In this document: positions 25,167 to 36,468 of the stretch, in pieces
How positions within the stretch are numbered: position 1 is the first letter of the stretch
How the letters are laid out: each line of letters opens with the position of its first letter
Assembly: GCA_907163345.1 (NCBI GenBank)
Contig: CAJQUN010000418.1
Location: 425,287 to 489,286 of the forward strand
DNA: 64,000 bases
Direction: 5' to 3'
Origin: Haberlea rhodopensis
Taxonomy: Eukaryota > Streptophyta > Magnoliopsida > Lamiales > Gesneriaceae
Translations under genes and position numbers: made by a program
Notes under the pieces: model-generated
What the model was told of the DNA's origin: nothing
Databases searched by the model: none
The model's input: only the letters and a program-made list of their open reading frames with translations

Positions 25167-28100
25167 CTAAAAAGTTTCGTCCTCGAAACTTGCATCGTAT
25201 TTTACATCTGGATACTTAGCATATAGTTCTTCTTCTTTTTCCCATGTTGCTTCTTCAGGTGAATGATTGCTCCATTGAACCTTTACAAAGGGAATTGTCT
25301 TAGTTCGTAGAATTCTCTCTTGACGGTCGAGTATTTTGATAGGATATTCTGAATACGTACACTCCTTGGATACCTCAATCTCTGTTGCCTTAAGCACATG
25401 ACTTTCATCTGGAACATACTTCCTGAGCATCGAGACGTGAAATACATTATGAACTCGATCTAGTTCCGGAGGTAGAGCAAGTCGATAAGCCAAAGTTCCT
25501 ATTCTTTCCAGAATTTCATATGGTCCAATGAATCTCGGACTTAACTTTCCATGCTTGCCAAACCTCATTACTCCTCTGAATGGTGATACTTTCAAGTATA
25601 CCTTATCCCCTTGCTGAAATTCTAAATCTCGTCTGCGAACATCAGCCCAACTTTTCTGTCGACTCTGAGCTGTAAGTAATCTCTGTTTGATGATGGAAAC
25701 ATTTTCATTCGTGAGTTTGATGAACTCTGGTCCTTCCAATACCTTCTCTCCAACATCAAACCAACACTGTGGTGTTCGACATTTCTTTCCATACAACTGG
25801 ATTGATAGCTGTTATTGTACACAAACTCTGCCAGTTTCAGATGACGATCCCACTGTCCTTGAAAATCCAAAATACATGTTCTAAGTAAATCCTCTAGAAT
25901 TTGAATCGTTCTCTCAGACTGTCCGTCTGTCTGTGGATGGAAAGCTGTGCTGTATTTCAAATTCGTGCCCAACACAGATTGTAAACTCTTCCAAAATTGT
26001 GATGTAAATCGAGCATCTCGATCAGATATGATACTGACTGGTATCCAGTGTAAACACACCACTTGATCAATGTAAAGTCGTGCTAAATCATTCATTGATG
26101 TGGTCTTCTTCATCGGTATAAAGTGAGCACACTTAGTAAGTCAATCAACAATAACCCAAACTGAATCTTTTTGTGTCGTAGTCTTGGGTAATCCGGTCAC
26201 AAAGTCCATAGTAATATGCTCCCATTTCCAGTTTGGTATATCCAAGTTTCTCAGTGTCCCTGCCGGCGTTTGTCTTCCAACTTTCACTTGTTGACATACT
26301 AAACACTTAGACACAAACTTTACGACATCTTGCTTCATTCCTGGCCACCAAAATAATTGTTTCATATCTTGATACATTTTATTCTGTCCTGGATGCATGG
26401 CCAATATTGTCTGATGGGAATCTTGTAAGACTTCGCCCCTGAGTGTTGATACAGCTGGAACAAATAGTCTATCATTGAATCTCAATGTCCCATCTTCATG
26501 CATTCTAAAATTTTCTTGGTTTGATTGAGCCTTTTGTGATAAAGTCTGCCACATAGGATCCTTTGATTGTGCTTCCTTAATCCTGAGAATAAGATTAGGT
26601 TGCACCATGAGATTACACAATACCGTCGTCCCATTTTGGTCATCTCTTGATTCGACATTCAGATTTAACTTTGACATCTCGTCAATGAGTTTCTGTTGCG
26701 TAGTCAATAGCATTGATCCGTAACTCTTCCTGCTTAATGCATCAGCTACCGCATTACTCTTTCCAGGATGATAGTGCAATTTCACATCATAGTCCTTGAT
26801 CAGCTCTAACCATCTTCTCTGTCTCATATTCAACTCCTTTTGAGTAAAAATATACTTTAAGCTCTTGTGATCAGTGTAGATATCACATGTGGTTCCGTAC
26901 AAGTAATGTCGCCATAACTTCAGCGCAAAAACCACTGCTGCCAGTTCCAGATCATGAGTGGGGTACCTTATCTCGTGTTCTTTCAACTGTCGTGAAGCAT
27001 ATGCAATCACCTTTCCATTTTGCATAATTACACAACCTAACCCCTCCTTTGATGCATCACTGTAGATACAAAATCCTTCATGTCCATCCGGCAATGTAAG
27101 AATAGGTGCCGTCACAAGTAGATCTTTCAACTTCTCAAAACTTGCCTGACACTTAGAATCCCATTCAAACTTTACTCCCTTTCTAGTCAACTTTGTAAGT
27201 GGTAATGCAACTCGAGAAAATCCTTCCACAAATTTTCGGTAATATCCAGCCAATCCCAGAAAACTTCGAATTTCTGTTACTGATGTCGGAACTTTCCAAT
27301 TGGTAATGGCTTGAATCTTTGCTGAGTCTACTCGGATTCCTTGAGTATCAATGATGTGTCCAAGAAATGATACAGAATCCAACCAGAAGTCACATTTCTC
27401 GAACTTTGCAAATAATTGATGTTGTCGTAGTCTCTCCAATGTCATCTTCAAATGTTCTTCATGTTCTTCCTTTGATTTGGAATAAATCAATATGTCATCA
27501 ATGAATACTATGATGAATTTGTCGAGCCATTCTCGGAATACGTGATTCATTAATGCCATAAATGCTGCAGGTGCATTCGTAAGTCCGAAAGGCATCACCA
27601 GAAATTCATAATGTCCATATCTGGTTCGAAATGCAGTTTTGTGAATATCTTGCTCCTTGATTCTGAGTTGATGATACCCAGATCTCAAATCAATCTTCGA
27701 GAATATTTGTGCACCTTGTAATTGATCGAATAAATCGTCAATCCTTGGTAGCGGATATTTATTCTTCACAGTGATTCGATTCAACTCCCTGTAGTCAATG
27801 CACATTCTCATGCTGCCATCCTTTTTCTTTACAAACAGTACCGGTGCTCCCCAAGGTGACACACTAGGCCTTATGAAACCTTTATCTTGTAGTTCCTTCA
27901 ATTGACTTTTCAATTCTTTTAGCTCTGCTGGTGCCATCCTGTAAGGTGCTTTGGATATCGGTTCCGATCCCGGAATAATATCAATAGAAAATTCCGTGCT
28001 TCGAATTGGTGGCAGTCCTGGCAAATCCTCTGGAAAAACATCTGAGAATTCTTTCACCGTGCAAATCTTATTTATTTTTGCTTCCACTTTAGAGACATTG

Positions 28101-29542
28101 CCACAAAATCGTTCATGCAAGCTTACGCCTTCATAACAGATCTCTTTACCTGAACTCGTTTGTAGAGTTATGATCCTTCGGTAACAGTCAATGCGAGCCT
28201 TTGCACTACTCAACCAATCCATTCCAAGAATTATGTCGAATTCTTTCATATTGATGATGAGCAGGTTGGCTTTGAATTCTTCGCTTTCCACAATCAGTGT
28301 TACATCATTGCATACATATTTAATTGTGACTGTCTTTCCTAATGGACTCAATACTTGCATTAAATGCAACAGTGGACTGAAGTGCAAATCAAGTTTCTCC
28401 ACACAAGATTCAGAGATAAAGGAATTTGAAGCGCCAGAATCAAATAACACATAAACATCTTGATTCATGAATTTAAATTTACCTCCGATCAATTCATGAT
28501 CCTCTTCAGCACGGACAGCATACAATCTAGTTGGATTGCGCTGTTGTTGTCCACGTGATTGATTTGTTCCTGAGGTTTGTTTCAAACTGGGACAATCTCT
28601 AATCCGATGATCTTTAGATCCACATTTAAAGCAACCTCCAGAGTTCCAGTAACATTCCCCAGTATGACTCCGATTACACTTGGGACAAACTTCATTCTTC
28701 TTAGTTTCAACTATCATCTGTCTACGAGCTGGCGGTCTCTGATCTCTGTTTCTGAATTCAGGCTTTCTCTTTCGATTCTGAGGAGTCTCAAGATTCCTCA
28801 GTTCAGATTCCACGAACAATGCCCTCTCCATGAGTATATCAAATTTGGTATCCATGAGAGGTGCTACTTTGAGCCTGATGCCAGTGCGAAGACCTTGTCT
28901 GAACCTTGTAATCATGCTGTTCTCAGACTGCAAATACAAAGGACAGAACCTTCCCAGCTCTTGGAACTTCCTCAGATATTCCAGCACAGTCATATTATCG
29001 GTTTGCCTCAGCCTCAAAAATTCATCTTCTTTAGCCATTCGGACAGCGTCAGGAAAATATTGTTGCAAAAATTTCTCTCTAAAAATCGTCCAGGTAATGG
29101 AGTTTCGTTCCATACTTACTTCCACTGAGGTCCACCAATGCTTTGCATTTCCTTCCAGAAATGGAGTCACCACTGTAACTTTTTCTCCATCGGCAATGTT
29201 TATGGCTTTCAGTAATTCTTCAATCTTGGTCAGCCATTCCTCAGCTTTCATTGGATCAGTCTCGTTTCCAAAGTATGGTGGTCGGAGTGCCCGGAATCTC
29301 TCAAATTCAGTCCTTCTCTGTGTTTCCGGCTGAAGTGGTGCTGAAACAACATTTTGTTGTAGCACTCCTGCTATGATGAGACATATGTTCGTGATGTCCA
29401 CCTCATTCATTGATCCCACGTTTATATTTGGGACTCCATCTTGACCTAGATCCACATTCCTATCTTGACCATCTCCTGAGTTGCGATTCGAGTCCTGTTC
29501 TTCGCTACCACTCATATTGCTACTGGTTCTTCCTCTAGCCAT
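25167..29542 (-). pseudogene. chromovirus gag-pol polyprotein with one stop and one deletion
   Basis: The frame opens at 29542 (MARGRTSSNMSG) and stays open for 1133 residues. It shows a CCHC knuckle (CFKCGSKDHRIRDC), protease LFDSGA, RT with FIDDILIY (about residue 681), RNase H YSDASKEGLGC (about 826) and the integrase zinc finger (about 1050). A TGA at 26143-26141 cuts it after VWVIVD, where CGA (R) is usual. The integrase core resumes in the same frame (SDRDARF, HPQTDGQSERT). After YNNSYQSS, at about 25800, eight codons and one base are missing compared with the element at 41350. The frame therefore shifts, and the C-terminal chromodomain-like part (WSNHSPEEATWEKEEE) is read from 25796. 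Two lesions inactivate an otherwise young polyprotein. Confidence 0.92.
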
Positions 29543-29797
29543 TTGAAATCTTAAAAATAGAGTTTTATCGGAATAAATGATACTAGTTTAAAGAAAACAA
29601 ATAAATTATTTAAAGCAAGTAAAAACAAGTACGCACATAAGTTCAAACACACACACATGTAAAATCTTAGGTACTGATTCAAACTTAACTCCATTACTCT
29701 AAATCCAAAACTTTTCCCAATAAGTCAAACTTAAATAAGCTTATTCTTAAGGCAAAGGTCTAATCCCAAACATACAAACTAAGGCTCTGATACCAAC

Positions 29798-32094
29798 TGT
29801 GACGGCCCGCCCAAACGGGTCGCCCGCCGTGTTCAATTTCTTGAACACAAGGCTACACTTAATTCAAAAACTTAATATCACTTTGAACTTATGTCTAGCG
29901 GAAACGTTTTTATTCTTATCGAACATTTGACTTAGCAATTTTTACCCGTGACTTTTAACTTAGAAAAATTTGGGCAGAGTCTCCTCTTAAAAATTGTGCC
30001 CTGTGATCTACCAGATCACTACCACCACAATATCAAAACCATAAAAACAAAAACTAAACCAAAATAAACTTCAAATATCAAAATCCAACTAAAACATAAA
30101 TAAATATTTCATATCCTCAAATAAAACTTAAACATGCGAACATACTCAAAACTTCATAATAAATCTAAATATCCTCCGCATCGTCTAAGTCTTCAACTCC
30201 ATCTGTAATATGTCACATTACAGGTAAATGTAAGTTGCAGCATTTTATAGTAAGCATAATAAACATTTGATAAAAATATTAAAACATCATTTTTCATAAT
30301 GTGACGAAAAATAATATACTTTCATATCCAAAATAACTTTCACACATATATGGTTTAATCCGAGCAGTTAGCGGAACTAAATTTCACAAAACGGAATCAT
30401 AACGGAAATAACTGCACAGATAACCAACGAAACGTAACAGAAACGAATAACCATATCATATAATGTCTTAACATTATAGAATTAATCATTAAACATAGCC
30501 ATGCTGTAATGAAACAAATGCATACTCAAATACGGATGTGACACAATGATATCATTCCAGACTATACCCGCTGGAAGGGTATCGACAGATATTATACCCC
30601 CTCTGTCTTCGGGCAAAACGAAATGCGTTTCTTTATTCTCGTCGCCAACGAGCCGAAAGTATGCGCGTTTTTATCCTCGTCGCAATGCGAGCCACAACGA
30701 AACGAAAGTATCCACAGTTCACAAACCTCAAATCGTATTCACCGAATCAAGACAAGCATGGCCTTTCAAAATAGTTTTTCACACACAATAAAATGTTACT
30801 TAATATTCTATTTTCAACAAAATACATTCTTTAACAAAAATCATCTTTCAAAATAATTCTTGCATGCTTACTATTCGAAAATCATTTCAAAAATAAACAA
30901 TACGAAATACTTAAAATAATTTGCGGAAAATTGCAACTTCCTTTACGTACCTGAAAGCTTCTTATCAACGATAAATCTACAAACCTCCCAAAATCTCCAA
31001 GATATCAAGGATTTCCTATTATCCATTTCAACATTATTAAAATCATATTCAATTAACTTAGTTCTAACACAACTTAACAAAATCCTAACTCTTATATTAT
31101 TCAACACCATTTTCGAATTAACATACAAAACTTCAAAATATGTTTCTAAATTCCTTAAAATCCCGCATACAAATTTTCGAACCAAACACCATCCCAATTC
31201 TTCCAAAAAATCAGTATCATAATCGAACAAAATACCATTTCAGTTTTTCTTCAAAATCAGATAGAAATTTTCAATCCTAAAATCCAGAAAACCTTCGAAT
31301 TCTATACTCATCCCATTCTCAAATTTCAGAAATAATTTCAGTAATTTTTCGAACTAAATCCTTCAAATTTACAGTATAACTTTCGAACTCCAATTCCAGA
31401 ATACAATTTTCGAATTCCAGAAAATTCGAACTAAATTTTCATAAAAAATCTTCAAACTTTGATTCTGAAAATATGGTGTTTTTCTTGACAATTAAACCCC
31501 TAAAATTCCAATTTAAAATCTAACAACCTAAACACAATACTTAAAAATCGAAACAGAAAATAAAATTTAAAACAGAAATTTCGAAACTTAAGAATAAAAA
31601 TCGAATTCATACCAATTGATGTCCAAATCCGAATTCCTCTTGATTGCTTGCTATTACTTGGATTTGGAAGTGATTTCCGAAGCCAAAATCGAAGCCCACG
31701 AAATCTGGAAATATTTTCGGAACTCGACACAGACGGGAATGGGTTTGGGTTTGTAATTTATGGTTCTTTTCGGTTACAACATGGTATGTGAAAGGTTGAG
31801 GAAGATCGATCGGTTTCGGTGAGGAAGAAGGAGCGAGAAGCGAAGTTAACAGACGAATGAAGATGAACAGCGAGCAAAAAGAAAGAAGAGAAACAAATCT
31901 GATAACATTTTGGGGAAAAGAATTCTGTTCTCGTTTTTTTACTATTATTATTATTATTAAAATTATTATTATTATTATTATTATTATTAGATATTATTAT
32001 TATTTATTTATTATTTATAATTATTATTAATATTATAATTTATAACTTACACAATATTTGGGTCAATAAATTCCTTAAAAATTGAGCCATTACA
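29798..32094 (-). repeat. LTR of gypsy element 22857-32094 (5' LTR in its own orientation)
   Basis: Same length and ends as 22857-25153, adjacent to the primer site at 29784-29795. A few single-base differences are visible, for instance around 29947, 30063 and 30174, and one inserted base near 30841. Confidence 0.92.
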
Positions 32095-32151
32095 CATGCA
32101 TATTACATATTCAAGTTTATCAAGTTTTGTGATCATCAAAAAGGGGGAGAT

Positions 32152-33382
32152 TGTTGAGCCTTAAACGCATGGTTGTGTTTAACGCTTTAATTTATCTCCG
32201 GTTTATTTTTGAGTTTTGATGATCAACAAAACTTGTGTTTGTTATACTAATATGTGTACTTAGTATGCAGATTAAGTAATTAAAAGTGGATTGAAATGAA
32301 GAAAATCGATTGTGCATGTTCTGGGCTTGATCGCCCCAGGCGATGGCAGCCAGGGAGACTTCGCCACGGCCATCGACAGAGGCGACGCCGAGGCATGCGC
32401 GCAGGGGGAGTTCGCCCGAGGCGATGGCATGATCACCCGAGGCGATGGCCCGAACGCCTGAGGCGATGGCTGGATCGTTTGAGGCGATGAAAGATTTTGA
32501 GCTGCTGAGGCTACGGCCTTGATTTGAGCATTTGATCGCCTGAGGCGATCAACCGATCGCCTGAGGCGATGCGTGATTTTTGGTGACCGCTGAGGCGAGG
32601 CAATGGCTGAGGCGATCGAGGGGTGATTTCAGCCTTATGTGTAGCAACGGCTAGTAGGATCCTAGGGGGCCTCCTACACTATAAATATTGATGTTTTGGA
32701 GCATTTTGAAGACAAGAAACAAGCCTACAAACTTCTACAAAGCTTTGCTAAGTTCAAATTCAAATAGCATTGCAATCTCCATACATTGTTGTTGTATTGG
32801 AGTTTGTAATTCATTCTTTTTGTTAGAGTCTTGTTGTCTTCGTGTGAGTACACCGTGAAGGTGTCTGTTGGTTTATTGTTGTAAGGTCCTCCAACACCAA
32901 AGCAAGTTGGAAATTGTAAAGTCGTCAACTAGTTAAGTTGGTGCATGTGTTGTGGCTATTTCTGGAGCCCTTAAGGCCAAGAAGACTCGTGAAGAGTGTT
33001 GGTAACTCGTGAAGAGCTTTGTGTACTCGTGAAGAGTAGTGTGCTCGGGAAGAGCTTTGTGAACTCGGGAAGAGTTGGGTTGTGGCTAACTTGGAGCCCT
33101 CAAGGCCAAGATCATTTATTCTAGTGGAACCTCGGTTGGAGGTTATCTAACCGGGAAGAGGAGACGTAGGCGATTCATCGCCGAACTTCTATAACAAATC
33201 TTCTTGTTATTTACCGCTTTATTTCTTTACGCATTTATTTATTTGTTTACTTCTTATTTTCTTTTATTTATCGATTGACGTTAAGCCTTCCGCAAGCGCA
33301 AACTATTTTATTTTTGCAAACTCATTTTAAAAAGCTAAAGTAGCCAAGGAATCTCATTCACCCCCCCTCTTCGATTCCAACA
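32152..33382 (+). repeat. 3' LTR of the Sirevirus-like element
   Basis: TGTTGAG to CCAACA, 1231 bp, followed by GTAAG. It is preceded by AAAAAGGGGGAGAT. Compared with the 5' LTR, part of the palindrome array (after CCCCAGGCGATGG) is missing. The TATA box and the CTCGTGAAGAG units (about 32988-33075) are kept. Confidence 0.9.
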
Positions 33383-33750
33383 GTAAGCCCAAAGAAGTTG
33401 TTTGACTTCTAAAATCACAAAGGTTGTGATCCTACTGCTATGAAACACTTGAGCCTCGCTGGGTCACAATCAACCGACCGCCGATCTATCATGAGAATTG
33501 AGACTTAAATGTTAAGTGCTCAAAATGAGTGATTTGGAAGAGGTGGATTTAATTTTTGAAAGCTCCTCACTTTAGTGGAGTTTCTAAATTTGAAAATGTT
33601 TCATTTATAGAAAGTTCTAAAATTAAAACTTTTGATATATTTATGTCTCATAATTGTGTACATTGGTAGTACATCAAGGTGTTCAATTGGATTGAGGTAC
33701 TTGGATTATGATTTTGTAGTTTTGTGTTGGCTTTTGTGCAAGTGGGAGAT

Positions 33751-34152
33751 TGTTAGCATAAGATGTCTTACAAGCCAATTGGCCAATAGTTGGCATGTTG
33801 GGCTCTAAATCCCTAGCCCAATTAGTGATGCAAACTCAGCTATAAATGTGATGTTTCATCTCTAGGTTTAACTACTCCACACAATTCCATACAATACACT
33901 ATGTCTCATAGAAACACCGACATCACACTAGCACTGGTGCCGGGCTTGTAGATCTGGTCAGGTTGATTGGACTCGAGGGTCACCGCCATCAGATTTTCGT
34001 CGGTGAACGGTAATTCTTTTTCGTGCATTTATATTCGATTTATGCATGTTTTAATATATGAATCAGACGCGATGGTTCTTCCCCAGGTCAGATATGTTTA
34101 CTGTTTTATTCCGCTGCGTTTGGATCTGACGCCGAGGGACGAAAACCCAACA
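33751..34152 (+). repeat. 3' LTR of the Copia-2 relict
   Basis: Begins TGTTAGCATAAG after CAAGTGGGAGAT and ends AAACCCAACA, 402 bp. It is clearly related to, but diverged from, the 378-bp LTRs at 55189 and 62433 (complement), so this copy is older or from a sister subfamily. Confidence 0.85.
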
Positions 34153-34330
34153 TTGTTTCCTTGATTCTTATTGTTTTTGGTGGATTTCAACCAAGTTCCA
34201 AAGAGTCTCTAAATCTCGACAAAGAGCATTGAACAGTCAGCTTTCAACAACACTCAGTTTGCTTGTAGCCTTTGAGAGGGATCTTGTACTCGCACAGAAA
34301 CCAATCTTGTTGTACCTTGTTGTGTTAGCC

Positions 34331-34449
34331 GTGAAGGTCTTGGAGCAGTCTGGAATACAGCTAAAGTGGAAGCACGCTTGTTGTTGCTATGTTTTGGCCT
34401 TGGCTCTATTGGACTTGTTGTGGCAGAGGGAGCCAAAGCTACTGGTGCA
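34331..34449 (+). pseudogene. fragment of an ADH class III (GSNOR-type) gene
   Basis: One frame reads EGLGAVWNTAKVEA, then, after a short scrambled stretch, FGLGSIGLVVAEGAKATGA. This is the Rossmann-fold entry of S-(hydroxymethyl)glutathione dehydrogenase, in which GLGAVWNTAKVE and the GLGTVGL glycine motif are highly conserved. Only about 40 of about 380 residues remain. It is not open on either side. It sits between the Copia-2 LTR end (34152) and a purine tract plus LTR (34554), so it may be host sequence captured by a retroelement or simply a local relic. Confidence 0.7.
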
Positions 34450-34553
34450 ATGTCTTTATAATACCAGCTGTCTTGGAGTGATGCCTGATAGATTTTAAGA
34501 TTTTGCTGTCCATTGAGTATTCTTCACATATTCTTGCTCATCTTGAGGGGGGC

Positions 34554-34780
34554 TATTAGAAATAATAGTGCAACTTTCATTTCTATTCTTTATTTCTACT
34601 ATAAATAGCGGACTTAGTTTCAATTATTATAAGCCTTTTAGTCTAAGTCTTCAGTCTATGTTTCAGATATTGAGTTGTAAAACCTCCTGATTCATCAGTT
34701 GAAGTTTAAGTTTCTAGTTTTATTTCTCTGTAATTTTCTCCATTTTTCTCTTCAATGAATTACACATTTATTTTCTAATA
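34554..34780 (+). repeat. short LTR of a further copia-like element
   Basis: A purine tract (CTTGAGGGGGG, 34542-34552) precedes a 227-bp block whose ends are perfect 8-bp inverted copies (TATTAGAA and TTCTAATA). A TATA box (ACTATAAATAG) lies at about 34599. The usual TG and CA ends would have become TA and TA by transitions. No partner LTR was found. Confidence 0.6.
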
Positions 34781-36022
34781 ATAGGATACATAAGTCATTC
34801 GGTCGCGTATATGTATCAGTTTTTTTCCAAAAACTCTTTCGAATATCCGGTGATAACGGATGATATGTCATGTATAGTACAAAAAAATAAAAACTAATTA
34901 ATCATATCAGAAAATATTAACTTTATGAACATAACTTACTAGACTATATGTATTTAAAACTTAGATATCCACACGGGAAAATTAATTCTTAAAAAAAAAA
35001 TTATAAAATGCTTACTTCAATCATGTTTCCATATATATATAATAATGAATTGGAATCTCGATCAAAATTCACGTAAAACAAACACACAGTAATAATTTTT
35101 CCTTAAACGAATCAACCAAGTCATAGCATTAGATTAATAACTTTTATCTCACAAACAATTATTATATCTTTATATTTTTTCTAGGCTATATTAAGTTTAC
35201 TATTATGTGATAGTTTAATTTTAATTCATTCCAAATTGCAATTTTCAAATTAAAAAATTCAATTTTTTTTATCATTGGGGATGGATGTTGTAAAATTCGA
35301 ACTTATACATTTTTAATTGTCGAGAAGATGACAATCAATTGTTTCAATGTTAAAGGCAAACAAAAATGGGGTCCTCGTTTCCAGCTTTTTGTACACCTCA
35401 AGTACACACTATGGTCCATAGTCCATACACAACCAATATCCTGCAAAACAAATCTTAAAAATAATTAATAATTATATAATAGTTAAAATTATAATTTAAA
35501 TTTTAAATAATTAAAATGTAAAATTATATCAATAATAAAATTTAAAAAAAATATAAAAAGCTGCACAATTAACTGGCTAGGGGGCTGAGGATCCTAAACC
35601 CCCATTATATGTTGGGGGTTGGGCTGAGAAAGCTCCCATTGTACATGCTCTTATTTCATGTACGTTTGCACATTGCCTTTATAAAGATAGTATCATAATT
35701 AGTAATCATTGGATCGTAAAAGTGATTAATTATGCTGATTGATCATTATGCATATACAATCGAGCACGTTGAAACTTTGCAATTCATGGGTTCATTTTAA
35801 GTCCAATTTTTTTAAAATTTAAATTGCACTTGCATATAAATTAAACATTTTCGAATTAATTGAACAAACCTAATGGATATTTTTTTATCCTTATTAAACT
35901 TGATGGAGTTTTGCGAAAAATAAATAACTCAATCGGTCATTTTATTTAGTTTATCCAAAGCTTTTATGCTCACTATTCATTGAAATTAATAAAAAAAACA
36001 AAAGGAAAGAGTTCTTTCTTAA
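34781..36022. other. AT-rich intergenic DNA, no gene seen
   Basis: No coding signal. A stretch near 35390-35650 (ending GGGGGTTGGGCTGAGAAAGC) may be a decayed transposon end. Confidence 0.5.
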
Positions 36023-36032
36023 TCTAACGGTC
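36023..36032 (+). promoter_or_regulatory. MSA-type element (TCTAACGGTC) upstream of the CPP gene
   Basis: The ten bases fit YCYAACGGYY exactly, the mitosis-specific activator motif bound by R1R2R3-MYB factors. It lies about 145 bases before the TATA box of the CPP gene. Function is inferred; a ten-base match can occur by chance. Confidence 0.4.
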
Positions 36033-36165
36033 GAAAATCTGCACTTACCTTTCTCAAATTTTGGCCGTACGTTGAACAATTTCAATCTCAACCGTACGAC
36101 CAAACCCTATACTAATCTGACCGTCATTTTTCGAAAATTGAATTTCAAATTTTTCGGAGTGGGAG

Positions 36166-36173
36166 TATATATA
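36166..36173 (+). promoter_or_regulatory. TATA box of the CPP gene
   Basis: TATATATA in the context GGGAGTATATATATGACTG, followed about 30 bases later by a pyrimidine-rich leader (CCCTCTCTCTAACC). The coding start is at 36469, so the leader is about 270 bases if unspliced. Confidence 0.5.
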
Positions 36174-36468
36174 TGACTGAGATTTCTGCCAAACCCTCTC
36201 TCTAACCCCCCCACCCAAATTTGAAGCTCTAATCTTGACCGATTATTTGAGATTTGCATCCCTCAAAATTTCAGGTTATCAGCTGTTCAATTTATTCCGG
36301 AAAAAATTAATAATTTTACGTGGAAGAGTAAAGAATTCTATTTTTCTTGAGAGCAAGAAGATTATCCATTTCATTTTCTTGGGCAACTACAGATTCTTTT
36401 GCATCTTTGTTTTATTGCATGCAATTAAATACACTTTGTTTGCGACAGAAATCATAGAAATTCGAGTA

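Larger units (their letters stand above)
22857..32094 (-). mobile_element. Ty3/gypsy chromovirus (Tekay/Del-like), complete but disabled
   Basis: Two LTRs of exactly 2297 bp (22857-25153 and 29798-32094) enclose a minus-strand gag-pol. The 5-bp duplication CATGC flanks it (22852-22856 and 32095-32099). The primer site is the complement of GCTCTGATACCA (29784-29795). Order is gag, protease, RT, RNase H, integrase and a C-terminal chromodomain-like tail, as in chromoviruses. The LTRs differ at only scattered positions by eye, so it is young. It sits inside the gag-only Sirevirus-like element. Confidence 0.95.
19179..33382 (+). mobile_element. Sirevirus-like copia element, gag only (non-autonomous), itself interrupted
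   Basis: It has a 5' LTR of 1269 bp and a 3' LTR of 1231 bp, both TGTTGAG to CCAACA, flanked by the duplication GTAAG. The primer site TGGTATCAGAGC is at 20450-20461, 3 bases after the LTR. Gag is present with two zinc knuckles, but no protease, integrase, RT or RNase H was found. Before the 3' LTR come several AAGGGGGAGA purine tracts. Repeated purine tracts and LTR palindromes are known traits of the Sirevirus lineage, which supports that placement. Without the inserted gypsy element the internal region is only about 2.5 kb, so it would depend on enzymes from a relative. Confidence 0.85.
18368..34152 (+). mobile_element. Copia-2 relict (3' part), split by the nested elements
   Basis: 18368-19178 plus 33388-34152, read together, correspond to the reverse complement of 55189-56735: the region between RNase H and the 3' LTR, a purine tract (CAAGTGGGAGAT) and the 3' LTR. 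The split falls exactly at the GTAAG target duplication of the 14.2-kb insertion (19174-19178 and 33383-33387). The uninterrupted sequence can be seen near 55935 (complement, GGGCTTACCCTGAATGCCCC). Its 5' part, including gag and pol, is missing. Only the two outer segments belong to this element; everything between is later insertion. Confidence 0.85.

Noticed and set aside
36235..36468. In-frame extension upstream of the CPP start codon
   Set aside because: It would need a TTG start, is hydrophobic and AT-rich, and does not resemble CPP N-termini. MEQSETAA at 36469 does.
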